NCBI RefSeq assembly: GCF_036199905.1 | Contig: NZ_CP108109.1 | Location: forward strand, 7,470,001 to 7,534,000 | DNA: 64,000 bases | Direction of reading: 5' to 3' | Origin: Streptomyces sp. NBC_00223 | GTDB taxonomy: Bacteria > Actinomycetota > Actinomycetes > Streptomycetales > Streptomycetaceae | Shown: in pieces, positions 9,029-20,015 of the stretch | Numbering within the stretch: the stretch's first letter is position 1 | Layout: every line of letters starts with the position of its first letter | Program-made: the position numbers and the translations under genes | Notes under the pieces: generated by a model | What the model was told of the DNA's origin: nothing | Seen by the model: only the letters and a program-made list of their open reading frames with translations | Database searches by the model: none

Positions 9029-9631
9029 GTGAGAAGCACCGGCGACGGTTTGGCGACCGGCGGCCCGTATCCGACCCAGGGGACCCTGGCCCGCACCGCC
9101 GCCGAGGCGGCGGCCGCGCCCGTCGCCGATCCGTCGGCCGAGCAGGTCGGATACCGCGGGCCGGCGGCCTGCGCGGCGACCGGCATCACCTACCGCCAGC
9201 TCGACTACTGGGCCCGTACCGGCCTGGTCGAGCCGAGCGTGCGGCCCGCGTACGGCTCGGGCACCCAGCGGCTCTACAGCTTCCCCGACGTCGTCGTGCT
9301 GAAGATCGTCAAGCGGCTGCTGGACACCGGCGTGTCCCTCCAGAACATCCGGACGGCCGTACAGCACCTGCGGTCCGTGGGCCCGGCCGAGCTGGCCCGG
9401 ATGACGCTGATGAGCGACGGCGCCACCGTCTACGAGTGCACCTCGCCCGACGAGGTGGTCGACCTGCTCCAGGGCGGGCAGGGCATCTTCGGCATCGCGG
9501 TGGGCGTGGTCTGGCGGGACGTGGAGAGCGCCCTGTCCGAGATGCACGGCGAGCGGGTCGACACCGGGGAGACCCTGGTGGGCCACAACCCGGCCGACGA
9601 GCTGGCCCGGCGGCGCAACCGGGCGGTCTGA
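9029..9631 (+). CDS. MerR family transcriptional regulator (Rv1830/ResR-like)
   Basis: A 200-residue regulator with a MerR helix-turn-helix at about residues 40-110, showing I-T-Y-R-Q-L-D-Y-W-A-R-T-G-L-V and G-T-Q-R-L-Y-S-F-P-D-V. A C-terminal effector-type domain ends in the G-H-N-P-A-D-E-L-A-R-R-R motif. It matches the position and architecture of M. tuberculosis Rv1830, a second MerR-type regulator next to gcvP. The GTG at 9029 was chosen because GGGACGGAGGG lies directly upstream. Its own promoter with an upstream palindrome suggests separate, probably autogenous control. Confidence 0.88.
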   Translation: MRSTGDGLATGGPYPTQGTLARTAAEAAAAPVADPSAEQVGYRGPAACAATGITYRQLDYWARTGLVEPSVRPAYGSGTQRLYSFPDVVVLKIVKRLLDTGVSLQNIRTAVQHLRSVGPAELARMTLMSDGATVYECTSPDEVVDLLQGGQGIFGIAVGVVWRDVESALSEMHGERVDTGETLVGHNPADELARRRNRAV

Positions 9632-9650
9632 CCCTCCAGGTCGCCACTCC

Positions 9651-9687
9651 GTACACGTGTACGGTGATTGTCGGTGCCGTGCGGCAC
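9651..9687. promoter_or_regulatory. two palindromes in the dinB promoter/leader
   Basis: GTACACGTGTAC (9651-9662) is a perfect 12-bp palindrome overlapping a candidate -10 TACGGT (9660-9665). GTGCCG-TG-CGGCAC (9674-9687) is a second perfect inverted repeat just downstream. Neither resembles the actinobacterial LexA box. Confidence 0.4.
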
Positions 9688-9697
9688 GATCGATGGT

Positions 9698-11209
9698 GTG
9701 AGAAGTACGCCGACGATCCTGCATCTGGACATGGACGCGTTCTTCGCCGCGGTCGAGCAGGCGTCCAAGCCGAGCCTGCGGGGCAAGCCGGTGGTGGTCG
9801 GCGGCCTCGGGCCCCGCGGCGTCGTGTCGACCGCGTCCTATGAGGCACGCGTGCACGGCGTCCACTCCGCGATGGCCATGGCCCATGCCCGCAGGCTCAG
9901 CCCCAACGCCGCCTATCTGATCCCGCGCTTCGGCATCTACCGGCAGGTCAGCGAGATCGTGATGGGTCTGCTCGGCCGGCTGTCGCCGCTGGTGGAGCCG
10001 CTGAGCGTGGACGAGGCGTTCGTCGACCTGGAGGCCGGCGGGCGCGGCGCCGACCCGCCCGCCGTCGCCGAGCGGCTGCGCGCCGACATCAGGGCCGCCA
10101 CCGGGCTCACCGCCTCCGTCGGCCTCGCGGCCTCCAAGCTGCTGGCCAAACTCGCCTCGGAGAAGGCCAAGCCCGACGGCCTGGTGGTGATCGAGCCCGG
10201 CACCGAGCGCGCTTTACTCGACCCGCTGCCGGTCCGCGCCCTGTGGGGTGTCGGCCCGGCGACCGCCGACCATCTGCGCAGGGCCGGTATCGCCACCGTC
10301 GCCGAGATCGCGCAGGCGGGGGAGCCCGAGCTGGTCCGGCTGCTGGGCAAGGCCCACGGCGCCTCCCTGTACGCGATGGCGGCCGGCCTCGACAACCGGC
10401 CGGTGGTCGCCGACCGGGACGTGAAGTCCATCTCCGTCGAGGACACCTTCGACAGCGACCTCACCGACCGCGCCCATGTCCGCTACGAGATCGACCGGCT
10501 CGCCGAGCGCTGCGCGCAGCGGCTGCGCGGGGCCGGCCGCTCCGGGCGGACCGTGGTGGTCAAGGTGCGCAGATACGACTTCTCGACCCTCACCCGCTCC
10601 GAGACGCTGCGGGCCCCCACCGACGACCCCGCCGTGGTCCGCGAGACCGCCCGCAGGCTCGCCGAGTCCGTCGACACGACCGGCGGCGTACGGCTGCTCG
10701 GGGTCGGCGTCGCCGGGCTCGCGGACTTCACCCAGGAGGACCTTTTCGCCCAGAGCGCGGGAGAGCCCGGGGAGGGCGCCGAGCGGCCCGAGGAACTGCC
10801 GGTCAGCCCGCCCCCGGTCTCCGAGCGGGCCGAGCGGGCCGGGCGCTGGCTCCCCGGCCAGGACATCACCCATACGGAGTACGGCGCCGGGTGGGTCCAG
10901 GGCAGCGGGGTGGGGCGGGTCACGGTCCGCTTCGAGGTGCCCACCGACACCGTGCCCGGTCGCGTCCGCACCTTCGCGACGGACGACCCCGCGCTGGCGC
11001 ACAGCGATCCGCTGCCGCTCATGGCCCCGGCGGAGGGCCCCGAAGCCGCCGGACCTGCGGCCGGGGGCTCGGGCACGGCTCCGGCGGAACCGGAGGGCGG
11101 CCCATCGGTCCCGGCGAGCGGCGGTCAGTCCCCGCCCGCCAGCTCGCCGAAGTCCCTGCCCGACGGCGGCAGCGACTCGGCGTCCGACCTGGGCACGTCC
11201 ATGCCGTAG
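9698..11209 (+). CDS. dinB: DNA polymerase IV (Y family, DinB)
   Basis: A 503-residue translesion DNA polymerase. Catalytic carboxylates are in L-D11-M-D-A-F-F and S-V-D105-E-A-F, followed by fingers, thumb and little-finger regions to about residue 400. The C-terminal ~100 residues are a Pro/Ser/Gly-rich tail, and the last 85 bp overlap the convergent PRC-barrel gene. Codon 173 (10214-10216) is TTA, the rare codon read by the developmentally regulated bldA tRNA in Streptomyces. The GTG at 9698 is the start giving the canonical R-S-T-P-T-I-L-H-L-D-M-D N-terminus; there is no clear ribosome-binding site. Its insertion between the MerR gene and gcvP is not part of the mycobacterial order. Confidence 0.93.
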   Translation: MRSTPTILHLDMDAFFAAVEQASKPSLRGKPVVVGGLGPRGVVSTASYEARVHGVHSAMAMAHARRLSPNAAYLIPRFGIYRQVSEIVMGLLGRLSPLVEPLSVDEAFVDLEAGGRGADPPAVAERLRADIRAATGLTASVGLAASKLLAKLASEKAKPDGLVVIEPGTERALLDPLPVRALWGVGPATADHLRRAGIATVAEIAQAGEPELVRLLGKAHGASLYAMAAGLDNRPVVADRDVKSISVEDTFDSDLTDRAHVRYEIDRLAERCAQRLRGAGRSGRTVVVKVRRYDFSTLTRSETLRAPTDDPAVVRETARRLAESVDTTGGVRLLGVGVAGLADFTQEDLFAQSAGEPGEGAERPEELPVSPPPVSERAERAGRWLPGQDITHTEYGAGWVQGSGVGRVTVRFEVPTDTVPGRVRTFATDDPALAHSDPLPLMAPAEGPEAAGPAAGGSGTAPAEPEGGPSVPASGGQSPPASSPKSLPDGGSDSASDLGTSMP

Positions 11210-11502
11210 TGGTGGTAGAGCTGCAACTCCTGCTCGGGCGACAGATGCCGCCCCACCCCGAAGTCCGGCGCGTCCCTGATCAGCGCCTTCTCGTACGGCA
11301 CCCGCAGCTCGTCGCCCACCAGTTCGCTCGGCTCCAGCGGTACGAACGCGTCCCGGGTGAACAGCCCCGTGCGCACCGCCGCCCACTCGGGGGCGCCGGT
11401 CGCGTCGTCCAGGTACACCTCGTCCACCGTGCCGATCCTCGTACCGTCACGGTCCAGGGCCCGGCGGCCGATCAGGCTGCGCGGATCGATGTCGGTCTGC
11501 AC
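11125..11502 (-). CDS. PRC-barrel domain protein
   Basis: A 125-residue protein with a PRC-barrel at residues about 8-80 (I-G-R-R-A-L-D-R-D-G-T-R-I-G-T-V-D-E-V-Y-L-D-D read in segments). PRC barrels occur in photosynthetic reaction centre H subunits and in RimM; standalone actinobacterial copies have no established function. The GTG start at 11502 is supported by TTGGAGGG just upstream. The 3' end overlaps the end of dinB on the other strand by 85 bp. Confidence 0.85.
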   Translation of the reverse strand: MQTDIDPRSLIGRRALDRDGTRIGTVDEVYLDDATGAPEWAAVRTGLFTRDAFVPLEPSELVGDELRVPYEKALIRDAPDFGVGRHLSPEQELQLYHHYGMDVPRSDAESLPPSGRDFGELAGGD

Positions 11503-11607
11503 GGTCCCTCCAACCAACGACAACAGCTGCTGCTTACCACCAAAAGGCACATCAGGGGCGGTGTCGACCCGAACCGGCGCGCCGGGAACGCGCGACAGGC
11601 GCGCTGG

Positions 11608-11613
11608 TAAGCT
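11608..11613 (+). promoter_or_regulatory. possible -10 element for the gcvP riboswitch transcript
   Basis: TAAGCT lies about 25 nt before the first glycine aptamer, at the right distance for a start site near 11620. No clear -35 is present. Confidence 0.3.
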
Positions 11614-11633
11614 GGGAAGCGGCTGTCGACCCC

Positions 11634-11860
11634 ATGCGGGAGAGTCCTCCGAGAACGCGCCGTGAGAGGCGTTGAGGGAGGCGCCGAAGGAGCAATCCCT
11701 CCCCGGAATCTCTCAGGCATCCGTACCGCACGGGTGAGGTCACTCTGGAAAGCAGGGCCTGCCCCGGAAGCGCCGCGACCGGGACGTGTCCTCACCGACG
11801 GTGAAAGCCGCTCCCCGCCGGGGGCGGTGAAGCTCTCAGGTTCTGATGACAGAGGGGGAG
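11634..11860 (+). promoter_or_regulatory. tandem glycine riboswitch
   Basis: Two consecutive glycine aptamers precede gcvP. The first (about 11634-11732) has GCGGGAGAGTCCTC, CGCCGAAGGAGCAA and CTCTCAGGCA. The second (about 11733-11860) has CACTCTGGAAAGCAG, GGCGGTGAAGCTCTCAGG and GACAGAGGGGG, plus a longer variable arm. Both conserved cores are present in the order seen in known glycine riboswitches. In Streptomyces such elements switch on glycine-cleavage genes when glycine is high. The gcvP ribosome-binding site lies about 50 nt after the second aptamer. Confidence 0.92.
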
Positions 11861-11921
11861 GCCGTAAGGGTGCCCGCGCCGCGGCACCCCCGAAGGTCGT
11901 CAGACCAGGAGGCCTCCGCAG

Positions 11922-14807
<2,886 letters not shown>

Positions 14808-14815
14808 GCCCGCCG

Positions 14816-15110
14816 TGGGGGCGCGAGGAACTGCGCGCTCAGCCGCCCACCGGCCGGTGGCCGGACATCTGCCTTGGGGGCAGCCCCTGTCTTTGGGGGC
14901 GCGAGGAACTGCGCGCTCAGCCCGCCGCCGGCCAGTTGCCGGCACTCGGCCTCAGGGGGCAGCCCCTGTCTTTGGGGGCGCGAGGAACTGCGCGCTCAGC
15001 CCGCCACTGGCTGCGGCCGGGTGTCCAGCCCCAGGGGGCTGCCCCTTCGGGTGGTTTTCCGGCCACCGGCCGGTGGGGGGTTGCTCGCGCAGTTCCTCGC
15101 GCCCCTAGCG
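14816..15110. repeat. streptomycete intergenic repeat cluster (three direct, one inverted copy)
   Basis: The 28-bp element reading GGGGGCGCGAGGAACTGCGC then GCTCAGCC occurs at 14816-14844, 14894-14923 and 14974-15003; the last two sit in an 80-bp tandem unit. A reverse-complement copy lies at 15081-15110. Any direct copy can pair with the inverted one to make a long stem downstream of gcvP, so the cluster may end transcription. Elements of this kind are common between Streptomyces genes. No coding region is seen in 14810-15159. Confidence 0.8.
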
Positions 15111-15159
15111 GGCCCGTTCCGCCCCCAGAGCTTCGCCCGGGCCGGGCGGTCGTCCGCGC

Positions 15160-15366
15160 TCAGGCCGCGGTGGTGACCTGCTCGCTGCCCAGCGGGCGGT
15201 GCGGGGCGATGATCCGGCCGTCGGGCAGCAACTCTCCCGTGTCCTCGAAGAGCAGCACCCCGTTGCACAGCAGGCTCCAGCCCTGCTCCGGGTGGTGGGC
15301 GACGGTGGAGGCGGCCTCACGGTCCGAACACGCTGCGGAAGGGCACTGCGGGTGGTGCTTGCACAT
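15160..15366 (-). CDS. DUF5999 family small protein
   Basis: A 68-residue protein conserved in streptomycetes. The N-terminus has a Cys/His cluster (M-C-K-H-H-P-Q-C-P-S-A-A-C) that could bind a metal, and the body has the family segment H-P-E-Q-G-W-S-L-L-C-N-G-V-L-L-F-E-D-T-G-E. The ATG at 15366 gives the family's usual length; no good ribosome-binding site is seen. The function is unknown. It is transcribed toward the repeat cluster. Confidence 0.85.
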   Translation of the reverse strand: MCKHHPQCPSAACSDREAASTVAHHPEQGWSLLCNGVLLFEDTGELLPDGRIIAPHRPLGSEQVTTAA

Positions 15367-15590
15367 GGTGAGGGGTGTCTTTCTTTCGCTGCCAGAGGCG
15401 AGTGGAGCGGCCGGTTCCAGTGTTGCCCTCCCGGAGTGGTTCCGCAGGGATTTGCCGCAGGCGGTCCGGATCGGGGGACACGGCGTCACCCACCCGGGCG
15501 GTCGGCGTCACCGTCGGCGCCCGGACGTACGGCGGTGCCCCCCGCCCGCTGAGGGCGAGGGGCACCGGGGAACGAGGTTTCGCGGGCCGG

Positions 15591-16178
15591 TCAGGCGGGC
15601 GATCCGGCCAGCGGCGGCGGCGCGAGCCGTCCGCGCAGCACCGGCACCAGCTCCACCAGCCGGTGCACCCGGTGCGAGGTGATACCGGGCGGCGCGGGGG
15701 CCAGCGGGATCAGCAGATCACCCGGGTCGGGCTGCACGGTCGCCGCGTCCGCACGCGGCTGGCAGTGCAGCCACAGGGCCAGCATGTACAGACCGGGCAC
15801 CGAGAGCAGATGCGGCTGGTAGGTGGCCGGAAGCGCCTCCGCCTGGCGCAGGGCCCGCTCGGTCGACACCAGGTACGGGCCCTCGGAGAAGCGGGAGAAC
15901 ACCCACCCGTCCGCGGTGACCACGGTCTCTCCCGCGGCGGCCACCCGGGCACCCGCCCTGATATGGAACCGCCAGCCGATCAGTCGCGCCTGGGGCAGAC
16001 CGCCCGGCACGGCGGCCGGTTCGAACACATGGACAGGCAGCGGGTGTTCGGCGTCCAGCGGGCCTTCGGCGGTGCGCAGCGCCGGGGTCCGGGTCTCCAG
16101 GACCGCGGTGGGGGAACTGAGCGCGGCCAGGACGCTCAACAGGGCTGGAGCGGGTGCTGGGGGGACAAGCAGCGGCAT
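15591..16178 (-). CDS. hypothetical protein
   Basis: A 195-residue protein that I do not recognise. It begins M-P-L-L-V-P-P-A-P-A-P, is rich in Ala, Leu and Pro, and has no clear signal peptide or membrane helix. The start at 16178 is supported by GAGAGG seven nt upstream. It stands alone, with the DUF5999 gene 225 bp downstream on the same strand. The pattern of aromatic and Gly residues in the middle (G-W-R-F-H-I-R-A-G-A, D-G-W-V-F-S-R-F) suggests a folded beta-rich domain. It appears to be a streptomycete-specific conserved protein. Confidence 0.7.
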   Translation of the reverse strand: MPLLVPPAPAPALLSVLAALSSPTAVLETRTPALRTAEGPLDAEHPLPVHVFEPAAVPGGLPQARLIGWRFHIRAGARVAAAGETVVTADGWVFSRFSEGPYLVSTERALRQAEALPATYQPHLLSVPGLYMLALWLHCQPRADAATVQPDPGDLLIPLAPAPPGITSHRVHRLVELVPVLRGRLAPPPLAGSPA

Positions 16179-16565
16179 GATGTCGCCTCTCACTGGGAGA
16201 CACGTTGGTGCGGGCACAGTGGAGCTGGGGCGGGGTGCGGACGGCCCTGTCGGCACGGGGAGTTTTGCTGCTCAGGCACGTCCGCGACGGCGGATACCTT
16301 GCCTTGTGCGCGGAGTTTATACGACGCGTGTTCGCTCAGTGTTTCATCTACTCGCCGCCAGTATTACGCGCAAGGCGAGAATTCGCCTTCTTCCGCAGGG
16401 AGGCGTGACCCATCGCCGCAGGTTATCGGGCCTGCGGTGGCTATATCGGCCAACCGCGGTCGTCCGGAACTCGCCGGTCGTATTCACGAACTGTTTACGA
16501 CGGAGCCCGTGGGCGGCCGAATGTGCTGGACGAATGTGCCACGGGAACATGCTCCGGGAACGTGC

Positions 16566-16595
16566 TTCGGACGGCCGATACGGCAAGCCTAGCGT
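16566..16595 (+). promoter_or_regulatory. possible promoter of the glutamate-cysteine ligase-family gene
   Basis: TTCGGA (16566-16571) and TAGCGT (16590-16595) are 18 nt apart, and the downstream ATG at 16677 has a good ribosome-binding site. The rest of 16179-16676 has no supported gene and is slightly less GC-rich than its surroundings. Confidence 0.3.
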
Positions 16596-16676
16596 GGGCG
16601 CCGGGCCGAAGGGGGCGTTATCGATCATTTGGGTGGGCATCCTCCCGTGGGGGCCCGCGCGAGGAAGGACGCTTGG

Positions 16677-18167
16677 ATGGGGGAGAAGGTCGTTGCCAAC
16701 GCGTTCGACCTGGCCGACCGACGACGGTACCGGCGCAAGCTCCAGCAGTGTCTGCTGGGCCTCGAGCGACTGCTGGCGGAGAGACGATTCGACCGGCCGC
16801 GCAATCTGATGGGCCTGGAGATCGAATTGAATCTCGCGGATTCCGCCGGGTTGCCCCGCATGATGAACGAAGAGGTGCTGGAGCGCATCGCGAGCCGCGA
16901 TTTCCAGACGGAGCTCGCTCAGTTCAATATTGAAGTGAACATCGCGCCCCACCCGCTTTCCGGCCGGGTGCTCGACCGGCTGGCCGAGGAACTGCGGACC
17001 GGCCTCGGCTACGCCGACCGGATGGCCGGCGAAGTGGGCGCGCACATCGTGATGGTGGGAATTCTGCCCACCCTGGAGGTGCAGGACCTGGTCTCCGCGA
17101 ACCTCTCGCGCGCCGACCGCTACACGCTCCTCAACGACCGCATCCTGGCGATGCGCGGCGAGGACATCACCCTTGACATCAAAGGCGTCGAACACCTCGT
17201 CTACACCTCGGCGTCCATCGCCCCCGAGGCGGCCTGCACCTCGACGCAGATGCACCTCCAGGTCACGCCCGGCCGGTTCGCCGCCGTGTGGAACGCCGCG
17301 CAGGCGATATCGGCCCCGCAGATAGCGGTGGGCGCCAACTCGCCCTTCCTGTTCGGCAAGGAGCTGTGGCGCGAGACCCGCCCGGTGCTCTTCCAGCAGG
17401 CCACCGACACCCGCCCGCAGGAGCTGCGGGCCCAGGGCGTACGGCCGCTGACCTGGTTCGGCGAACGCTGGGTCGACTCCGCGGCCGACCTGTTCGCGGA
17501 GAACGTGCGCTACTTCCCCTCCCTGCTGCCGATCTGCGACGACGAGGACCCGCTGCGGGTGCTGGACGACGGGGGAGTGCCCCGGCTGCGCGAACTGACC
17601 CTGCACAACGGCACGATCTACCGCTGGAACCGGCCGGTCTACGAGGTCGTGGACGGCGTCCCCCATCTGCGGGTGGAGAACCGGGTGATGCCCGCCGGGC
17701 CCACCGTCGCCGACGTCCTGGCCAACGCCGCCTTCTACTACGGGCTGGTACGCGCCCTGGCCGAGGCCCCCCGGCCGCTGTGGCACCGGCTGCCCTTCGC
17801 CGCGGCCGCCGCCAACTTCGACGCCGCCTGCCGTGACGGTGTCCACGCCGTCCTGCGCTGGCCGCGCCCGAGGGGCTCCGCGCTGGCCGAGGTCCCGGCC
17901 GCCGACCTGATCCGCGACGAGCTGCTGCCGCTGGCCGCCGCCGGCCTCGACTCCTGGGGCATCGACCCCGTCGACCGCGACCGCTACCTCGGCATCATCG
18001 AGGAGCGCTGCCGGCGCCGTACCAATGGCGCCGAATGGCAGTCCGAGGTCTATCACCGCCTCCGCGACCAGGGCCTGGACCGCCGTCCCGCCCTGGCCGC
18101 GATGACCCAGCGCTACCGCGAGTACATGAAGGAGGGCGAGCCGGTCCACACCTGGCCGCTGCGCTGA
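16677..18167 (+). CDS. glutamate--cysteine ligase family protein (GCS2-like)
   Basis: A 496-residue cytoplasmic protein of the actinobacterial glutamate-cysteine ligase-like family (ATP-dependent carboxylate-amine ligases). The early segment N-L-M-G-L-E-I-E-L-N-L carries the metal-binding Glu pair typical of the fold, and F-N-I-E-V-N-I-A-P-H, C-T-S-T-Q-M-H-L-Q-V and A-V-G-A-N-S-P-F-L-F-G are further conserved blocks. It would join glutamate to an amine, but the true substrate is not known; streptomycetes use mycothiol rather than glutathione, so gamma-glutamylcysteine synthesis is not certain. The ATG at 16677 follows GAGGAAGGA. Confidence 0.85.
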   Translation: MGEKVVANAFDLADRRRYRRKLQQCLLGLERLLAERRFDRPRNLMGLEIELNLADSAGLPRMMNEEVLERIASRDFQTELAQFNIEVNIAPHPLSGRVLDRLAEELRTGLGYADRMAGEVGAHIVMVGILPTLEVQDLVSANLSRADRYTLLNDRILAMRGEDITLDIKGVEHLVYTSASIAPEAACTSTQMHLQVTPGRFAAVWNAAQAISAPQIAVGANSPFLFGKELWRETRPVLFQQATDTRPQELRAQGVRPLTWFGERWVDSAADLFAENVRYFPSLLPICDDEDPLRVLDDGGVPRLRELTLHNGTIYRWNRPVYEVVDGVPHLRVENRVMPAGPTVADVLANAAFYYGLVRALAEAPRPLWHRLPFAAAAANFDAACRDGVHAVLRWPRPRGSALAEVPAADLIRDELLPLAAAGLDSWGIDPVDRDRYLGIIEERCRRRTNGAEWQSEVYHRLRDQGLDRRPALAAMTQRYREYMKEGEPVHTWPLR

Positions 18168-18186
18168 CCCCCGACCCCGACCCCCG

Positions 18187-18211
18187 ACCCCCGCCCGTCC
18201 TGTGCGGGGGT
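18187..18211 (+). terminator. stem-loop after the glutamate-cysteine ligase-family gene
   Basis: ACCCCCGC and GCGGGGGT form a perfect 8-bp stem around a 9-nt loop, 20 nt after the stop codon. It lacks a T run, as is common for high-GC actinobacterial terminators. Confidence 0.55.
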
Positions 18212-18298
18212 GGCTACGAACCCATGGGCGCGATCTTCGTATCTTGTTCCGGGAGACCCTGTTCGTGCGCGCACCGGCGCTGGAGGGGGACGGCGAAC

Positions 18299-19096
18299 AT
18301 GGAGGGCCGCGTGCAGACACAGTCATACGAGGTGGAGGCCCCGGGCGACGCGCGGATGCTGCGCAGCGAGACCCTGATCGTGCTCGCGCTCTCGCTGGGC
18401 GCCAGCGGGGTCTCCGCGCTCATCAGCTTCATCGGCTCGGTCACCCGGCCCGGCGCGCTCAAGAACCAGGCCGCGACCCTCGTCGGCTCCTACGCCCCGC
18501 ACCGGCCGTGGCTGGATCTGGCCTGGCAGGTCTTCTCCATCGCCACCGCCCTGGCGCCGGTCGCCCTGGTCGCGCACCTGCTGGCCCGCGAGCGGGTCGG
18601 GATGCCCGCGATCGGCTTCGACCTGCGCCGGCCGCGGCTGGACCTGGCGTGGGGCGCCCTGGTCGCGGCCGTCATCGGCGGCACCGGCCTCGCCTTCTAC
18701 CTCGGCGCGCGGGCGGCGGGCTTCAACCTCACGGTGGTCCCCGAGTCGCTGCCCGACGTGTGGTGGAAGATCCCCGTGCTGATCGCCTCCGCGGTCCAGA
18801 ACGCGGTCCTCGAAGAAGTCATCGTCGTCGGCTATCTGCTGCGCAGACTCGACCAGTTGCGCTGGTCGCCGATGGCCGCGCTCGCCGCCAGCGCGGTGCT
18901 GCGCGGCTCGTACCACCTCTACCAGGGCATCGGCGGCTTCGTCGGCAACATGGCCATGGGCGTGGTCTTCGTGCTGCTCTACCGCCGCTGGAAGCGGGTG
19001 GGGCCGCTGGTGGCGGCCCACTCGCTCATCGACACGGTCGCCTTCGTCGGCTACGCGCTGCTCGCGGGGAAGGTCGGCTGGCTGCCCACGGGCTGA
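18299..19096 (+). CDS. CPBP family intramembrane metalloprotease
   Basis: A 265-residue membrane protein with about seven hydrophobic segments and the CPBP/Abi motifs: L-E-E-V-I-V-V-G-Y-L-L-R-R, Y-H-L-Y-Q-G, and H-S-L-I-D. The usual E-E-x-x-x-R has Val in place of Arg, while both His motifs are present. Family members include CAAX prenyl proteases and bacteriocin-immunity proteins; no substrate can be assigned. The ATG at 18299 follows GGAGGGGGA; a GTG at 18311 is a less likely start. Confidence 0.85.
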   Translation: MEGRVQTQSYEVEAPGDARMLRSETLIVLALSLGASGVSALISFIGSVTRPGALKNQAATLVGSYAPHRPWLDLAWQVFSIATALAPVALVAHLLARERVGMPAIGFDLRRPRLDLAWGALVAAVIGGTGLAFYLGARAAGFNLTVVPESLPDVWWKIPVLIASAVQNAVLEEVIVVGYLLRRLDQLRWSPMAALAASAVLRGSYHLYQGIGGFVGNMAMGVVFVLLYRRWKRVGPLVAAHSLIDTVAFVGYALLAGKVGWLPTG

Positions 19097-19123
19097 CCGG
19101 CCCGCCCGCCCGGCGGCGGCCGG

Positions 19124-19945
19124 TCACGGTACGGCGTGCAGCTCGCCGTCCACGACGGTCACCGCCGAGCCGGTGAGCAGGACACGGTCGCCGCTCAGCC
19201 GGGTGGCGACCAGTCCCGTACGGGCCGAGACCTGCAACCCGGTGAGCGCGTCCCGGCCCAGCCTGGCCGACCAGAACGGGGCCAGCGCCGTGTGCGCGCT
19301 CCCCGTCACCGGGTCCTCGTCCACACCCACCGCGGGGAAGAAGCCGCGGGAGACGAAGTCGTAGCCCCGCGCCGGGTCGGCGGCGGCGGCCGTCGCGATC
19401 ACCCCGCGCTCGGACAGCCGGGCCAGCGCCGCGAAGTCGGGGGCGAGCGCGCGCACGGCCGGCTCGTCGGCGACCTCGACCAGCAGGTCACCGCAGTCCG
19501 GGCCGGTGTCGAGCACGGTCAGCGGCTCGGCGCCCAGTGCCGCCGCCAGGCCCGCGGGAGCCTCGGCGGGGGTCAGCGGCGCGGCCGGGAAGTCCAGCGT
19601 GATCGTCCCGTCGCCGTCGGCCTCGGCGGCCAGCACCCCGGCCCTGGTACGGAACCGGATCACGCCGTGGGCCTCGCCCGTGGTGCGCAGCACATGCGCG
19701 GTGGCCAGCGTGGCGTGGCCGCACAGACCCACCTCGGTCAGCGGGGTGAACCAGCGCAGCGCCCAGTCCGCGTCCCCGCCCTCCGGCAGCCGGTGGGCGA
19801 ACGCGGTCTCGGAGAGGTTGAGTTCGGCCGCGACCTGCTGGAGCCAGCGGTCCGCGGGGAAGGCGTCCGCCTCCAGCAGGAGCACGCCGGCGGGGTTCCC
19901 GGCGAAGGGGCGGTCGGTGAAGGCGTCCACGATTCGGATACGCAT
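19124..19945 (-). CDS. PhzF family phenazine biosynthesis-like isomerase
   Basis: A 273-residue cytoplasmic protein of the PhzF/YddE fold. It has the N-terminal R-I-V-D-A-F-T-D-R-P-F-A-G-N-P-A-G-V motif, the active-site Glu region N-L-S-E-T-A-F, L-C-G-H-A-T-L-A, and the C-terminal G-V-D-E-D-P-V-T-G-S-A-H mirror motif. Family members isomerise or epimerise small acidic substrates; without other phenazine genes nearby this copy is most likely a general PhzF-like enzyme. The start codon has no ribosome-binding site, and a TACGCT -10 lies exactly 6 nt upstream (19952-19957), suggesting a leaderless transcript. Confidence 0.9.
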   Translation of the reverse strand: MRIRIVDAFTDRPFAGNPAGVLLLEADAFPADRWLQQVAAELNLSETAFAHRLPEGGDADWALRWFTPLTEVGLCGHATLATAHVLRTTGEAHGVIRFRTRAGVLAAEADGDGTITLDFPAAPLTPAEAPAGLAAALGAEPLTVLDTGPDCGDLLVEVADEPAVRALAPDFAALARLSERGVIATAAAADPARGYDFVSRGFFPAVGVDEDPVTGSAHTALAPFWSARLGRDALTGLQVSARTGLVATRLSGDRVLLTGSAVTVVDGELHAVP

Positions 19946-20015
19946 GCCAGGAGCGTAGGCGACGGGCGGGCCGGGGATGAGGCCGGGCACCCGGACACGC
20001 GCCGCGGACCCCGGC

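Noticed and set aside
9651..9687. LexA/SOS box for dinB
   Set aside because: The palindromes lack the GAAC/GTTC half-sites of actinobacterial LexA operators.
16205..16408. A 67-codon frame upstream of the glutamate-cysteine ligase-family gene
   Set aside because: No ribosome-binding site or recognisable domain; it overlaps the promoter side of the divergent hypothetical gene.
19124..19945. PhzF as part of a phenazine cluster
   Set aside because: No other phenazine gene is near; PhzF-like proteins are widespread outside phenazine synthesis.
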